A stretch of DNA of 44,897 nt from Paenibacillus agaridevorans. GTDB lineage: Bacteria > Bacillota > Bacilli > Paenibacillales > Paenibacillaceae. A program made the position numbers and the translations under genes. The stretch lies in the NCBI RefSeq assembly GCF_003112455.1, contig NZ_BDQX01000394.1, positions 48,508-93,404 on the forward strand. The letters are read 5' to 3'. The notes beneath the pieces are model-generated. The model was not told the origin of the DNA and ran no database searches. It worked only from the letters and a program-made list of their open reading frames with translations. Below are positions 25,603-34,083 of this stretch, piece by piece; within the stretch, counting starts at the first letter, position 1; each line of letters begins with the position of its first letter.

Positions 25603-26640
25603 CTACACCCCCAATTCGGCGCCGGCCAGAGTAGGAATTTCTTCGTCATCCAGCGCGACGTTGCCCGTTCCGCCATTCAAGGTCAGTCCCGTATAATCCA
25701 GCACGCCAGGCACGGATAGCAGCAGAACCCCGATACCGGCAATGCTGACATAGGAAGCCGAGAACGCGATGGATCGGAAGTGAGTCTCGAGCGCCGCAGC
25801 AAAAGCGTCCGTAACTGCCTGCAGTGTATAACCAGCCGCCAACACGACTGTAGATGTCACCGTGATCGGAGCCGCCGAGGCCGATACCACCGTTACCGCC
25901 GCGCCGATGGGGCGTTTCGTCTCGATTTGTCCAGCCGTCTCCGCCACCAGAGTCGGACTGGCGGGTCTTTTGTCGCTATCCACGATGACGACCTTTACCG
26001 TGCCGGGTCCGTCCCATAACGGATACACCTTAGCCCCTCCGACTCCCGCGACCGACATCGCCCAGTCCCGATAATCCGCCGCATTGCCTCCGCTGGAGGG
26101 ATTGCGTACCCGGTGCAAGTAACGCGCTCGCAGAGCTTCGTCCGACTCGTCGTCCTCGCCCGGCACCAGCACGTCCCCCAGTTCGGCCCGATCAAGACCG
26201 TTCACGTAATCAACCGGAAGCAAGGGGCCATAATACGTATTGCCAGCCGCGCCAGGCGTCTCGCATTCGAGCACGAACACCCCGCTGCCCATTTTCTCCC
26301 GAACGACATAAATCAAATCCTCGGCGCTGTATCTGCTGCCGATCGGGACGTCAAGCGGTTCATCCCCTCTGCCAAAAAACAATCCTTCGCGGCGCGATGG
26401 GGAGGCAAGCTGTCGATCCACGCCGTAGTCCGCAGTGCGCAGCGCCAAATACTCGCCGCTGGACGTCGTGCCGTATGCAAATCGCAGCTGCAAGTCCAAT
26501 TCGATATACAGCTGTGCGAGCTCGGCCGCCGCAGGAGCAAGCGCATCATAGATGATGCTGCCCTCCCGCTTGTCGAGATCGTTCGGAATGCGGTCCAACA
26601 TGCGCCCCATAATGCTCTCCATCGTGGTTCCTTCGTTCAA
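25603..26640 (-). CDS. xkdT: Baseplate J-like protein
   Basis: Baseplate wedge protein of contractile tails (P2 gpJ/T4 gp6-like), about 345 aa. The start region MESIMGRMLDRIPNDLDKRE, then GSIIYDALAPAAAELAQLYIEL is the strongest XkdT signature; later VPIGSRY and AGSVAAN-like positions (TPGAAGNTYYGPLL) and LRARYLHRVRNPSSGGNAADY are typical of Baseplate_J. The start is TTG at 26640, overlapping the upstream stop (TTGA) with GGGAGGTGA at the right distance; an upstream-extended frame is not credible. Confidence 0.92.
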   Translation of the reverse strand: MNEGTTMESIMGRMLDRIPNDLDKREGSIIYDALAPAAAELAQLYIELDLQLRFAYGTTSSGEYLALRTADYGVDRQLASPSRREGLFFGRGDEPLDVPIGSRYSAEDLIYVVREKMGSGVFVLECETPGAAGNTYYGPLLPVDYVNGLDRAELGDVLVPGEDDESDEALRARYLHRVRNPSSGGNAADYRDWAMSVAGVGGAKVYPLWDGPGTVKVVIVDSDKRPASPTLVAETAGQIETKRPIGAAVTVVSASAAPITVTSTVVLAAGYTLQAVTDAFAAALETHFRSIAFSASYVSIAGIGVLLLSVPGVLDYTGLTLNGGTGNVALDDEEIPTLAGAELGV

Positions 26641-27035
26641 GTCATCACCTCCCAAGTAGAAGAGAAAGAGCCGTGGCGGGTGACGACCGTAAACGTAATG
26701 ACTGCCTGGTCGCCCCTTACCACAGTCTCTATCCCCTCTATTCCTTCGATTCTTTCGTCTTGGCCAAGCGCCTCTTTCAGCATCCGCTCGGCTTCCATCG
26801 GAATTGCAGACGGACTGCGTCCGATAAGGCTTCTCCATTCGCACCCGTAATCGGAGCTATAGATGAGGTGTTGGAAACGCTCGGTCTGCAAAATTTTATA
26901 CACGGCTTGCCGAACGGCTTCCAGTCCATCCGTCATCCCGCCGGCCCGGCCCTTCTCGAAGTCGATCCGCCATGTACGGGAGGGCAGTTCCGCCCTCTCG
27001 GTCGACGCATCGATCGACGCTCCCGTCGGAATCAT
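26637..27035 (-). CDS. xkdS: Baseplate protein, XkdS family (DUF2634, gp25-like)
   Basis: A 132-aa wedge protein. TWRIDFEKGRAGGMTDGLEA, then VRQAVYKILQTERFQHLIYS, then DYGCEWRSLIGR is the XkdS/gp25-like pattern. In contractile tails it helps start sheath assembly on the baseplate. It overlaps both neighbours by 4 bp. Confidence 0.92.
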   Translation of the reverse strand: MIPTGASIDASTERAELPSRTWRIDFEKGRAGGMTDGLEAVRQAVYKILQTERFQHLIYSSDYGCEWRSLIGRSPSAIPMEAERMLKEALGQDERIEGIEGIETVVRGDQAVITFTVVTRHGSFSSTWEVMT

Positions 27036-27292
27036 GGCGTCACCATCCGATCCAACACCACGTAGCTCTGGCCGCCCTGCATGCGAAGCAGAATCAGGCT
27101 GTCTCCGACGGCAAGCGCGCGAGCTGCCAGACTTTCCGGCACGACAAGCGCGCCTGACGGAAGCGTTAGTCTCTGGTCGAGCCGGACAGCAAGCGGCTGT
27201 AACGACACGACCTGGCCAAATTGCACCTGCACGGGCTGGCCGGCTTCCACTGCGCCGATCCCGGCTTTTTTGATCACATCCAACATGCTCAT
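27032..27292 (-). CDS. xkdR: Tail protein, XkdR family (DUF2577)
   Basis: An 86-aa beta-rich protein: MLDVIKKAGIGAVEAGQPVQ, FGQVVSLQPLAVRLDQRLTL, PSGALVVPESL. The order P, Q, R, S, T and the V-x-x-x-x-P-L-x-V-x-x-x-Q pattern identify XkdR, probably a small baseplate hub or spike-associated protein. ATGA overlap with both neighbours. Confidence 0.88.
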   Translation of the reverse strand: MSMLDVIKKAGIGAVEAGQPVQVQFGQVVSLQPLAVRLDQRLTLPSGALVVPESLAARALAVGDSLILLRMQGGQSYVVLDRMVTP

Positions 27293-28260
27293 GAAATCAC
27301 CTTCACATCCAGCGACATCGTATGGACGGCGCCTTCGAATTTATGCGTGCATTCGTTGACGAGGAACGGCGCATTCAGCCCCTGCTCCTGCAGCAAGACC
27401 CGGACGTAGCTGCCCGCCCGGACCCGGAGATCGCCCAGCGCGTCGAGCTTGAGCGTCTTCGACTCCCGGTTGTGCAGCGTCGTAAGCGTCGTGAGCAGTT
27501 CGTTGATCTGCGCATCGTTCTTATTTTCGTCAACGGACTGGTAAAGCTGGAGAATGCCCCACTTCGCGATATTGGCGCTATCCTGAGCCATGTACACATC
27601 CCGCTTGCCCGTCGTTTGATTGTTTTTGTACAGCACGATCCGGTTGTACGTATCCCCGTCGATAGAGGTAGACATGCTGTAATCCGTCAGCAAGCTGCCG
27701 TCCCCAATATAGAAGTCGACCAGCAGGTCTTCCACATTCCGCAGGGCCAGTGAGCCGAAATCGTCGTAGAGGACGTAGTTTTTGCCCCCATGGATTAACG
27801 TCAGCGTCAGCGCCTTGCCGCATAGATCCAGCAGCTTCTCTCCGTCGCCGATCAACACGGGAATGACATAAGGCGTCTCCGCGATCGTCCCCGTGCGCAG
27901 CTTATATTTGGCTGCAATGGTACGAATGACGTCGGAAGCCCGTTTGTTCTCGAAGGAGTAGTGGTCCGCCGTCAGCAAATAACGGATCTGATCGAACGCC
28001 TTGATTCGAATACTCTCCCCGCGCCCGTCTTCCACCGTAAACACATAGCCGTAAAAGATCGGCTGCCCGTCCTTTTTCGCCCAAATGACATCGCCGTTCT
28101 GAATGCGGTAGTCGGCCGACTGATTGAGTCCGCCTTTCACCAGCGTCAGATCCAGACTGCCTGCCTTGCCGATTCGGCTGGTCTGCCAGCTCATGCTGAC
28201 CGCCAGCTCCGACACATCCCAGACGTTGCCGTTCTTGTTGTCCACCCACACCTCGATCAT
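27289..28260 (-). CDS. xkdQ: Baseplate hub protein, XkdQ family
   Basis: A 323-aa hub protein of the gpD/gp27-like fold. Features are IEVWVDNKNGNVWDVSELA at the start, NGDVIWAKKDGQPIFYGYVF, FDQIRYLLTADHYSFENKRA, and the late KTLKLDALGDLRVRAGSYVR. It should form the trimeric ring that joins tube and spike. Overlaps xkdP and xkdR by 4 bp each. Confidence 0.9.
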   Translation of the reverse strand: MIEVWVDNKNGNVWDVSELAVSMSWQTSRIGKAGSLDLTLVKGGLNQSADYRIQNGDVIWAKKDGQPIFYGYVFTVEDGRGESIRIKAFDQIRYLLTADHYSFENKRASDVIRTIAAKYKLRTGTIAETPYVIPVLIGDGEKLLDLCGKALTLTLIHGGKNYVLYDDFGSLALRNVEDLLVDFYIGDGSLLTDYSMSTSIDGDTYNRIVLYKNNQTTGKRDVYMAQDSANIAKWGILQLYQSVDENKNDAQINELLTTLTTLHNRESKTLKLDALGDLRVRAGSYVRVLLQEQGLNAPFLVNECTHKFEGAVHTMSLDVKVIS

Positions 28261-28949
28261 GGCAGCTTCAGCACCTTTCCGACCGGCAGCCGTCTGATTT
28301 CGGCGTCCTTGATTCCATTAAGGCGCTGAATTTCTCCCCAGCGTGAACCGTCGCCCAGCATGGTCTGCGCCACCTTCCACAGCGAGTCTCCGGCTCGGAG
28401 CGTGTATGTCTTGGGCTGTATCCGTTCATCAGGGCGCTTCGATGACGGAGCAGTCGCTTGCCCGTTCTGTACCGTCATCTTCCGGGCCGAGTAGAACACG
28501 TAATGTTTCAGCTTAATGGAGTACTCAATGTCGCCTCCGCCGCCGGCCGTTTCCTTCCATTGGAATGATTCGATGCTGACCGGTGTGTCGATGCCGAAGG
28601 TTGAGCCGTTATATTTGAGACGAATGGGCCGCTTGGACTCCATCCATTTCATAATCAGCCTGACGCATTCCCGGGGCGGCTTGTAATCCTCCTTCACCCG
28701 CGGTGCCCCGGTGTCCTCGGGAGCCGGTTTCACGAGCTTCGGCCAGAAGGGCGAACCTTCTTTCGGGAAAAAGCTCGCGAAGCTGTACTCCGACAGCTTC
28801 CTGTCCTTGATGACGTTGATTTCCCCCAGAGCGGCCACGTTGAACGTGGAGCCGCTTCCGCTCTCCGACATTTCGATGGAAGCCGGCAGCACGGGAATAT
28901 AGAACCACTCTTGCCGGTTGTTAAAGCTCAGCTCCATCCAATAACTCAT
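28257..28949 (-). CDS. xkdP: LysM tail protein, XkdP family
   Basis: A 230-aa protein with an N-terminal tail domain (YWMELSFNNRQEWFYIPVLP, ASIEMSESGSGSTFNVAALGEI) and a C-terminal LysM domain (about 183-228: KTYTLRAGDSLWKVAQTMLG, then RWGEIQRLNGI). LysM domains bind peptidoglycan; in contractile tails this gp53-like protein connects tape, hub and wall. It overlaps the tape measure gene by 4 bp. Confidence 0.92.
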   Translation of the reverse strand: MSYWMELSFNNRQEWFYIPVLPASIEMSESGSGSTFNVAALGEINVIKDRKLSEYSFASFFPKEGSPFWPKLVKPAPEDTGAPRVKEDYKPPRECVRLIMKWMESKRPIRLKYNGSTFGIDTPVSIESFQWKETAGGGGDIEYSIKLKHYVFYSARKMTVQNGQATAPSSKRPDERIQPKTYTLRAGDSLWKVAQTMLGDGSRWGEIQRLNGIKDAEIRRLPVGKVLKLP

Positions 28950-31435
28950 GCGTACACCCCTTCCGCCGATGCCGCGATCTCTTCCTGCAACGCTACGGTA
29001 ATGGCCTGAACCATGGAGCTAACATCCATGCCATTGCGAATATCGCCAGTCTGGACGTTCACCGAAGGCGTTAGCGTGACAAAGTTTTGGATATTCTTCA
29101 GCTCCGCGAGCTCACGCATCGTCTTCAGATCCTCGCTGTTGATTTCGACGGTATCGTTTACGCGGCCAACCTCGTCGAGGCGGCCTCCGCCCACCACAAC
29201 GGACTCCGTCTGCGCAATGACTGGATTAACCGCATTCAGGGGCTGTGCCACTTCTTCTTCCTTGTTTCGCGCATCCTCGCGATCCTTCAGAAACTTCGCC
29301 AGATCAGCTTCCCGATCTGCTGCCTTCTTTGCGGCAACACCTTCCATACCCACCTTCAGAGCACGTACCACTTGAAGTTTCCCATCTGCCCAATCTTCTA
29401 TTGATTCTGGAGAAGGCAACTTGAGATCCTTATCAAACAACTCGTTGTATATCTTGATCAAAGGATCGAACTTCTTAAATAATCCGCCTAAAAACTTTGA
29501 TATAATCTCCGAAAACTTTTTGAACACAATCAATACGCCTTCAACCATACCGAGGAAAAAAATCGGAATTTGATCGACAAATCCCAGGATCCAGTGCCAA
29601 ATCCGAATAAAGAAAGCCGCAAACTGATCATTGGTTTTCCAGAGCGAGATGAGCGCCATAACAATGCCAACGATTGCGGAAGCAATGAGAATAAACACAT
29701 TGGCCTTCATCGTAGCATTCATAGCCGACCAAGCATTCTTGAGTCCAAGTGTGGCTAACCGCTGCCCTTGCTGCGCGACAGTCACAAGGACGGTGTATGC
29801 CCTGCTAATGAGCTGAAGCGTATTGTAGGCCGAGATCGCCGCGTTCACTCCCTTGTAGACATGCTCGAATGCTCCCCAATTATCAACAACAAATGCCGAT
29901 ACAGCGGAATTTTGTGTCATGAATGCGCTGAAAGCTTGATTTAATCCCGCCACCTGATCTTTAAGATTTGGCATGGGTGCCACATTAGGAACAGACTGTC
30001 CGCTATTGTTCATAGCCCCTGGGGTTGGAACGGCGCTCCCTGCCGCATTATTAGCGGTAAGAGCGTTGTTTGCGATCGCTTCCCGTGAAACTTGCTGCTC
30101 GGTAGATTTCACCGACATTTCCGTTTGTTTTCTTTGCTGAGCTTTTTCCTGCTCGGACATCGCCTTAGCAGCTACCTCCACCGCTCTCGCCAGCGGACCT
30201 CCAGGATCCGCATTGTTTTTCGACGTTTGCTTTACCTGTTCGGTTTTCTCAGCCAAGGCTACCGCTTTGTTAGCCGTTTCTACCGCTTTTGCTAGCGGGC
30301 CGCCTGGATCCACATCTCTTTTGGACGCTTGTTTGGTCTGTTCCGCTTTCTCGAGAGAGGCCACAGCCCTTGCAAGCAGTCCTCCTGAATCCGCTTCGCT
30401 GGTCACCGCCGGCTTCGCCTTCTCAGCCAAAGCTGCCGACTTGCTTGCTTCCGCCGCTAATCTTGCTAGCGGGCCGCCTGGATCCGCTTCGCTGGTCACC
30501 ACCGGCTTCGCCTTCTCAGCTAAGGCTGCCGACTTGCTTGCTTCCGCCACAGCCCTTGCTAGCGGGCCGCCTGGGTCCACATCGCTGGTCACCGCCGGCT
30601 TCGCCTTCTCAGCCAAGGCTGCCGACTTGCTTGCTTCCGCCGCTAATTTTGCTAGCGGGCCGCCTGGATCCACATCTTTGTTTGCCGCAGGCTTCGCTTG
30701 TTCCTTGGCCTTAAACTCTCCTAAAGCTTTATCCACCATCTCCGCCGCTTTAACGAGACGGCTTCCAGATTCCTTCTCCCCGTTCTCCTGCGTCGATTTC
30801 TCTGCCGCCGCCATCACCTTACTGGCCGTCTCGACTGCCTTGGAGACTTGCATCCGGGCAGTCTCTTCGCCTGCAGCCTGCTTTTCCGACTTCTCCTGCT
30901 GCTCGCTAAGTTTTTTCTCTCCGCTTGCTTGCTCTACCTTTTGGTTCAGTTCGAATATAGGAATAGCGCTCGTCAGCATTTCGCCAACTCTTGCAAACGC
31001 AGGGAGCACTTCCTTCTTGACCTTATCCTCGATCTGCTTCTTCTGATCTTGCTTGTCCGACCCAACGGCTGCAGCCAAAGCCGGGCTTGAGCCCGACACG
31101 CTCGCAGCCGCTGAAGCCCGTGCGGTCAACTGCATAGCGCTCATATGCTTGGTCATGCCTGCCAGCCGCCCGCTCGCTTCCCGAATCGCGGCATTCATAT
31201 CCGCCAGGCTGGATGCCGCTTCCGTCATGGGGTCGACTAACCGCTGAACGGCGCGCTCCATTCGCTCCACGCTCTTGTTCAATCGTTCCGGCGCTTGAGC
31301 GTCATAGGCCGACATGGACCGGTTCAAACCCTCAGCTGCCCTGGCAGCCAACCGCATCATTCCCGACAAGCCGCGCACCGAGCCAAGAAGCTTTCTTTGC
31401 TGCGTATCCAGCGCCTTCGCCGTACTCAATTCCAT
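28946..31435 (-). CDS. xkdO: Tail tape measure protein
   Basis: Tape measure protein that sets tail length and is expelled during contraction, 829 aa. The N-terminus is helical (KALDTQQRKLLGSVRGLSGM...), followed by long coiled-coil sequence and, from residue about 254 to 440, tandem repeats with the DPGGPLA motif. A hydrophobic segment (about 580-690, ANVFILIASAIVGIVMALIS, FFIRIWHWILGFVDQIPIFF) is typical. Position between the chaperone pair and LysM protein confirms the role. The ATG at 31435 has GAGAGGTGG upstream. At roughly 0.15 nm per helical residue it predicts a tail near 120 nm at most. Confidence 0.9.
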   Translation of the reverse strand: MELSTAKALDTQQRKLLGSVRGLSGMMRLAARAAEGLNRSMSAYDAQAPERLNKSVERMERAVQRLVDPMTEAASSLADMNAAIREASGRLAGMTKHMSAMQLTARASAAASVSGSSPALAAAVGSDKQDQKKQIEDKVKKEVLPAFARVGEMLTSAIPIFELNQKVEQASGEKKLSEQQEKSEKQAAGEETARMQVSKAVETASKVMAAAEKSTQENGEKESGSRLVKAAEMVDKALGEFKAKEQAKPAANKDVDPGGPLAKLAAEASKSAALAEKAKPAVTSDVDPGGPLARAVAEASKSAALAEKAKPVVTSEADPGGPLARLAAEASKSAALAEKAKPAVTSEADSGGLLARAVASLEKAEQTKQASKRDVDPGGPLAKAVETANKAVALAEKTEQVKQTSKNNADPGGPLARAVEVAAKAMSEQEKAQQRKQTEMSVKSTEQQVSREAIANNALTANNAAGSAVPTPGAMNNSGQSVPNVAPMPNLKDQVAGLNQAFSAFMTQNSAVSAFVVDNWGAFEHVYKGVNAAISAYNTLQLISRAYTVLVTVAQQGQRLATLGLKNAWSAMNATMKANVFILIASAIVGIVMALISLWKTNDQFAAFFIRIWHWILGFVDQIPIFFLGMVEGVLIVFKKFSEIISKFLGGLFKKFDPLIKIYNELFDKDLKLPSPESIEDWADGKLQVVRALKVGMEGVAAKKAADREADLAKFLKDREDARNKEEEVAQPLNAVNPVIAQTESVVVGGGRLDEVGRVNDTVEINSEDLKTMRELAELKNIQNFVTLTPSVNVQTGDIRNGMDVSSMVQAITVALQEEIAASAEGVYA
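30398..30676 (-). repeat. 93-bp tandem repeat inside the tape measure gene
   Basis: Three nearly identical 93-bp units (31 codons each) encode DPGGPLA...AEASKSAALAEKAKP. Marker GGGCCGCCTGG on the plus strand recurs at 30471, 30564 and 30657, exactly 93 bp apart. Three more diverged units (27-34 codons) continue to about 30130. Confidence 0.9.
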
Positions 31436-31496
31436 CACCACCTCTCCAATGCAAAAAGGCACGTATCGCTACGCGCCTCCGCTCTGAATTTTCTCC

Positions 31497-31673
31497 TTAC
31501 TTCCGTCGCGCCGCCTGCTTCTTCTCCTCGGCGATCCGCTCCTGGATGCAGGCGATCATAAACGCCTTCTCCTCTCGAGTCTGACCCATGTATTCGCGCG
31601 GCGTCATATGGAATTTCATGAGGGCGTAGTACGCGTAGTTCGCGTCGCTGTCGCCCTCGCGAATTAGTTTTTT
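31497..31673 (-). CDS. -1 frame extension of the tail assembly chaperone (gpT-like)
   Basis: Entered from the upstream chaperone frame by a -1 shift at AAAAAAC (31667-31673), this frame adds 56 residues: LIREGDSDANYAYYALMKFH, then MTPREYMGQTREEKAFMIAC, then IQERIAEEKKQAARRK, giving a 195-aa fusion. It has no good start of its own. The arrangement matches the lambda G/GT rule found in nearly all long-tailed phages, where the longer form recruits tape measure protein. The tape measure gene begins 62 bp downstream, as expected. Confidence 0.85.
   Translation of the reverse strand, partial: KKLIREGDSDANYAYYALMKFHMTPREYMGQTREEKAFMIACIQERIAEEKKQAARRK
31639..31673 (-). promoter_or_regulatory. Programmed -1 frameshift site with adjacent hairpin
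   Basis: The slippery heptamer A-AAA-AAC is in the correct phase (GCA AAA AAC TAA) one codon before the chaperone stop. The stop is followed at once by TTCGCG, a 13-base loop and CGCGAA, a possible stimulatory hairpin (spacer only 3 bases). Confidence 0.85.
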
Positions 31674-32083
31674 GCTTCGTCGACGAGCTCCTCGAAGTTC
31701 GTGTTATAACCCGAGATGCGCTGAATCTCCTTCGCCAGCTCCTCGATCTCGCCGGCCAGCAGCACCTTCTGCAGGTAGCTGTCCGCATCGAAGCAGCCAA
31801 GCTCGCGAATGCTCTCCGCATCCTTGAAGCTCGGGTTCACCGTGTGGTTCACCACGATCGCTTTCGTAATAGCGCCGGAGTCGATCTCCACCTTGCGGTC
31901 CTTGCTCTTGGGGTTGATCTTCATCGCCCGCTTCTGGTAGGAAGCCATATCGTCTGCGCTCATGGCGCGGATCGTGAACTTCATTAACTGGCCCTCATCA
32001 TCACGGAACCGGTCGGAGATGACGACCTCCTCCGTCAGATTGTCCACGGGATGCCGATTCAAAAATTGTTGCAGTGTGCTCAT
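31664..32083 (-). CDS. xkdN: Tail assembly chaperone, XkdN family (gpG-like)
   Basis: A 139-aa chaperone that coats the tape measure protein during tail assembly. Family pattern: STLQQFLNRHPVDNLTEEVV, FTIRAMSADDMASYQKRA, VVNHTVNPSFKDAESIRELG, LLAGEIEELAKEIQRISGYN. It ends ELVDEAKN with a slippery AAAAAAC across the last two codons, so part of the ribosomes should continue in the -1 frame. AAAGGAGG precedes the ATG. Confidence 0.92.
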   Translation of the reverse strand: MSTLQQFLNRHPVDNLTEEVVISDRFRDDEGQLMKFTIRAMSADDMASYQKRAMKINPKSKDRKVEIDSGAITKAIVVNHTVNPSFKDAESIRELGCFDADSYLQKVLLAGEIEELAKEIQRISGYNTNFEELVDEAKN

Positions 32084-32122
32084 CTACAATAGCCTCCTTT
32101 AATTTGTCGTTGCTAGGGATGT

Positions 32123-32581
32123 CTACAGCGCCGTGAAAGGTGTGTTAATCGTGAAGTCCTCGAAGGTGAACGGAAGTTCCTCCTCCAACGTGTCCTCTCC
32201 GGCCGCGTCGAACTTCGCCAGAAGCACGCTGTCCAGGTTGCAGCGCTTCAGCGTGACCGCCTGCTTGCCCGTGCGGGAAGCCGGGTCCTCGTTCACGATC
32301 ATAAGTTCGAAATAAAAGTCAGTGCCTTTCGTGGCGTATTCCTCCATAAGCTGGCGGAATTTGGATGTGACATAATAAATCGTCAGCGTGCCGGTTCCCG
32401 TCCAGCCCATCGTTTTTTTGCCGATAGACGTTTTGCCGAGCATCGGCACGTCCGCTTTTGTCTTCTCGATCGTCGCTTCGCCCGTCTTGGCGTAGAACAA
32501 TTCCTCCTGCTGTTTGCCGATCTTTATAATCGCCTTCGCTTGCTTGCCACTAATCGTATCTTCTACATTCATATAGGCCAT
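32123..32581 (-). CDS. xkdM: Tail tube protein, XkdM family
   Basis: Major tube protein whose hexameric rings stack into the inner tail tube, 152 aa. Start AYMNVEDTISGKQAKAIIKI, then LGKTSIGKKTMGWTGTGTLT, IYYVTSKFRQLMEEYATKG, and end LPFTFEDFTINTPFTAL. It directly follows the sheath gene, the standard order of contractile tails. GGAGG lies 9 bp before the ATG, inside the end of the sheath gene. Confidence 0.93.
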   Translation of the reverse strand: MAYMNVEDTISGKQAKAIIKIGKQQEELFYAKTGEATIEKTKADVPMLGKTSIGKKTMGWTGTGTLTIYYVTSKFRQLMEEYATKGTDFYFELMIVNEDPASRTGKQAVTLKRCNLDSVLLAKFDAAGEDTLEEELPFTFEDFTINTPFTAL

Positions 32582-32582
32582 A

Positions 32583-33902
32583 TTAGACTACCTCCACGGA
32601 AATATAGATTTTTTCGACGGCATCCACCGGCTGCACGCGCAGCTCGACCAATACGCCGTCAGTCTGCCCTTCGATCGGCTGCACGATTACGTCGGCTCCG
32701 GGGTCGAAGTTCTGAAGAGCGCCCAAATTGACCAGATTCGTCAAATAGTTGACGCATTCGTTCTTGAACAGCTCCCGGCCATTGGCATCGTTGGAGATTT
32801 TGCCAATATAATAGTTGCTGAACAATCCGGACAGATCGTTATTGATGGCATCCAGCGCGCGAATGACGCGGTTCTTTGAGAAGGCGCGTCCTTTGTCTGG
32901 CGCGAACGAAGTAAATGTATTAATATCCTGCTCGACGAACGCTCTTCCGCCATCCTGCGTGAACAAGAACTCACCGTTCTGCAAAGCCGTCGTTGTCTGC
33001 GTATGCGTGTAACGCGGGGACGCGTCCACCGCGCCGTCGTACGAAGCGTAAGTGAGCGATTCGTTCACGCCGGCCGCTGCCGATGCTCCCGCCACCCATG
33101 CCGTCGCTTGTGCCGCCGTCAACGCGGCGCCATTCTCCAGAACGACGCCGTTTTTGACGCTGATGACGCCCTCGCTGTCGGCACCGGGATAGTTCTCCAG
33201 AACAAGCGTCGCTTTGCGTCCCTCATTGTTCCGAAGCCCGTTAACGAAGGCAACGAATACGGCCTTCAGATCTGTGTCGGTCGACGGCAGAGCCATCGTC
33301 TGGAACTGCTGCGTTTCAACCGCGTCCAGATAATCCGAATAATCTTGAGCGGCAGCCGTGCCGTTCGAACCGCCTGCAAGCGGAATGCCCGCGCTGACCG
33401 CCAAGTCGCCGGTCGCATTCCACGTCACCCAAGCATTATCCTGCAGCCCCGCAATGTCTGCCACCGTCTGCGCATCCAGCTCCACGCCAGCCACTAACGT
33501 TCTGACGTCGAACAACGCTGCGTTGTCCACATTCGTCTCGACAACAATTGTAATGTCGTTGCCTCGAACGCCGCCGTATCGCGCGGTCGCCACCAGCTCG
33601 CCGGCTGTCGCCGTAGCCTTTACGCCCTCATTTACGCGATACAGCAGGAGCGTCTTCGCCCGCTTTAGCGTCTCGCGCACCAGCAGCAGCTCCGGCGCCG
33701 ACACCGGGTAGCCGAGCTTGTCCATCGTGTTCTCGCCCGCTTCGATCGCGATCAGTTGCTTGGATGCCCCCCACGGCAAAATCGCCGGCAAGGTAGCCAC
33801 GCCCCTTTCGCCAACCGCTCCCAGCGGCTGCGGCGCATTTTTGAAGTTTACGTATACGCCTGGTCTTGTTTTGTTCGTTACCGTCCAATTTCCTCCGGTC
33901 AT
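32583..33902 (-). CDS. xkdK: Contractile tail sheath protein
   Basis: Sheath protein that contracts to drive the tube through the target envelope, 439 aa. N-terminal MTGGNWTVTNKTRPGVYVNF is the phage sheath signature, then GVATLPAILPWGASKQLIAI, a variable central domain, and the C-terminal FAPDKGRAFSKNRVIRALDA, LFSNYYIGKISNDANGRELF and IYISVEVV. Its presence makes this a myovirus-type (contractile) tail. GGAGAGTGGAG precedes the ATG. Confidence 0.95.
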   Translation of the reverse strand: MTGGNWTVTNKTRPGVYVNFKNAPQPLGAVGERGVATLPAILPWGASKQLIAIEAGENTMDKLGYPVSAPELLLVRETLKRAKTLLLYRVNEGVKATATAGELVATARYGGVRGNDITIVVETNVDNAALFDVRTLVAGVELDAQTVADIAGLQDNAWVTWNATGDLAVSAGIPLAGGSNGTAAAQDYSDYLDAVETQQFQTMALPSTDTDLKAVFVAFVNGLRNNEGRKATLVLENYPGADSEGVISVKNGVVLENGAALTAAQATAWVAGASAAAGVNESLTYASYDGAVDASPRYTHTQTTTALQNGEFLFTQDGGRAFVEQDINTFTSFAPDKGRAFSKNRVIRALDAINNDLSGLFSNYYIGKISNDANGRELFKNECVNYLTNLVNLGALQNFDPGADVIVQPIEGQTDGVLVELRVQPVDAVEKIYISVEVV

Positions 33903-33903
33903 G

Positions 33904-34083
33904 TTACTCCACTCTCCTATTCGTAAAAGTTTGGTTTAGCCGCTTCGCCTGCTGAACCGTGTACGACTCTTCGTCCTTCAGCAAGGCAGCGAGCTGTTCT
34001 CGTTCTCTGGAGCTCCAGCCGCGTCCGCGCAGCAACTGCGCTTTCGTGAATCTGGGCTCCTCCTTGGCCGTCGTTTTTGTCAT
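33904..34083 (-). CDS. Small tail-operon protein between terminator and sheath (XkzA position)
   Basis: A 59-aa basic protein (MTKTTAKEEPRFTKAQLLRG, then RGWSSREREQLAALLKDEES, then YTVQQAKRLNQTFTNRRVE). The FTKxQLxxS/G...R.RD.L..LL....YT..E....+..F segment is common in small proteins just before sheath genes of Firmicute contractile phages. AGGAGG precedes the ATG, which overlaps the previous stop (ATGA). Function unknown. Confidence 0.8.
   Translation of the reverse strand: MTKTTAKEEPRFTKAQLLRGRGWSSREREQLAALLKDEESYTVQQAKRLNQTFTNRRVE

Noticed and set aside
31435..31821. Open frame in the third minus-strand frame across the chaperone and its extension
   Set aside because: Its product is Arg/Ser/Ala-rich shadow sequence; the coding frames here are the XkdN frame and its -1 extension, which carry family patterns.
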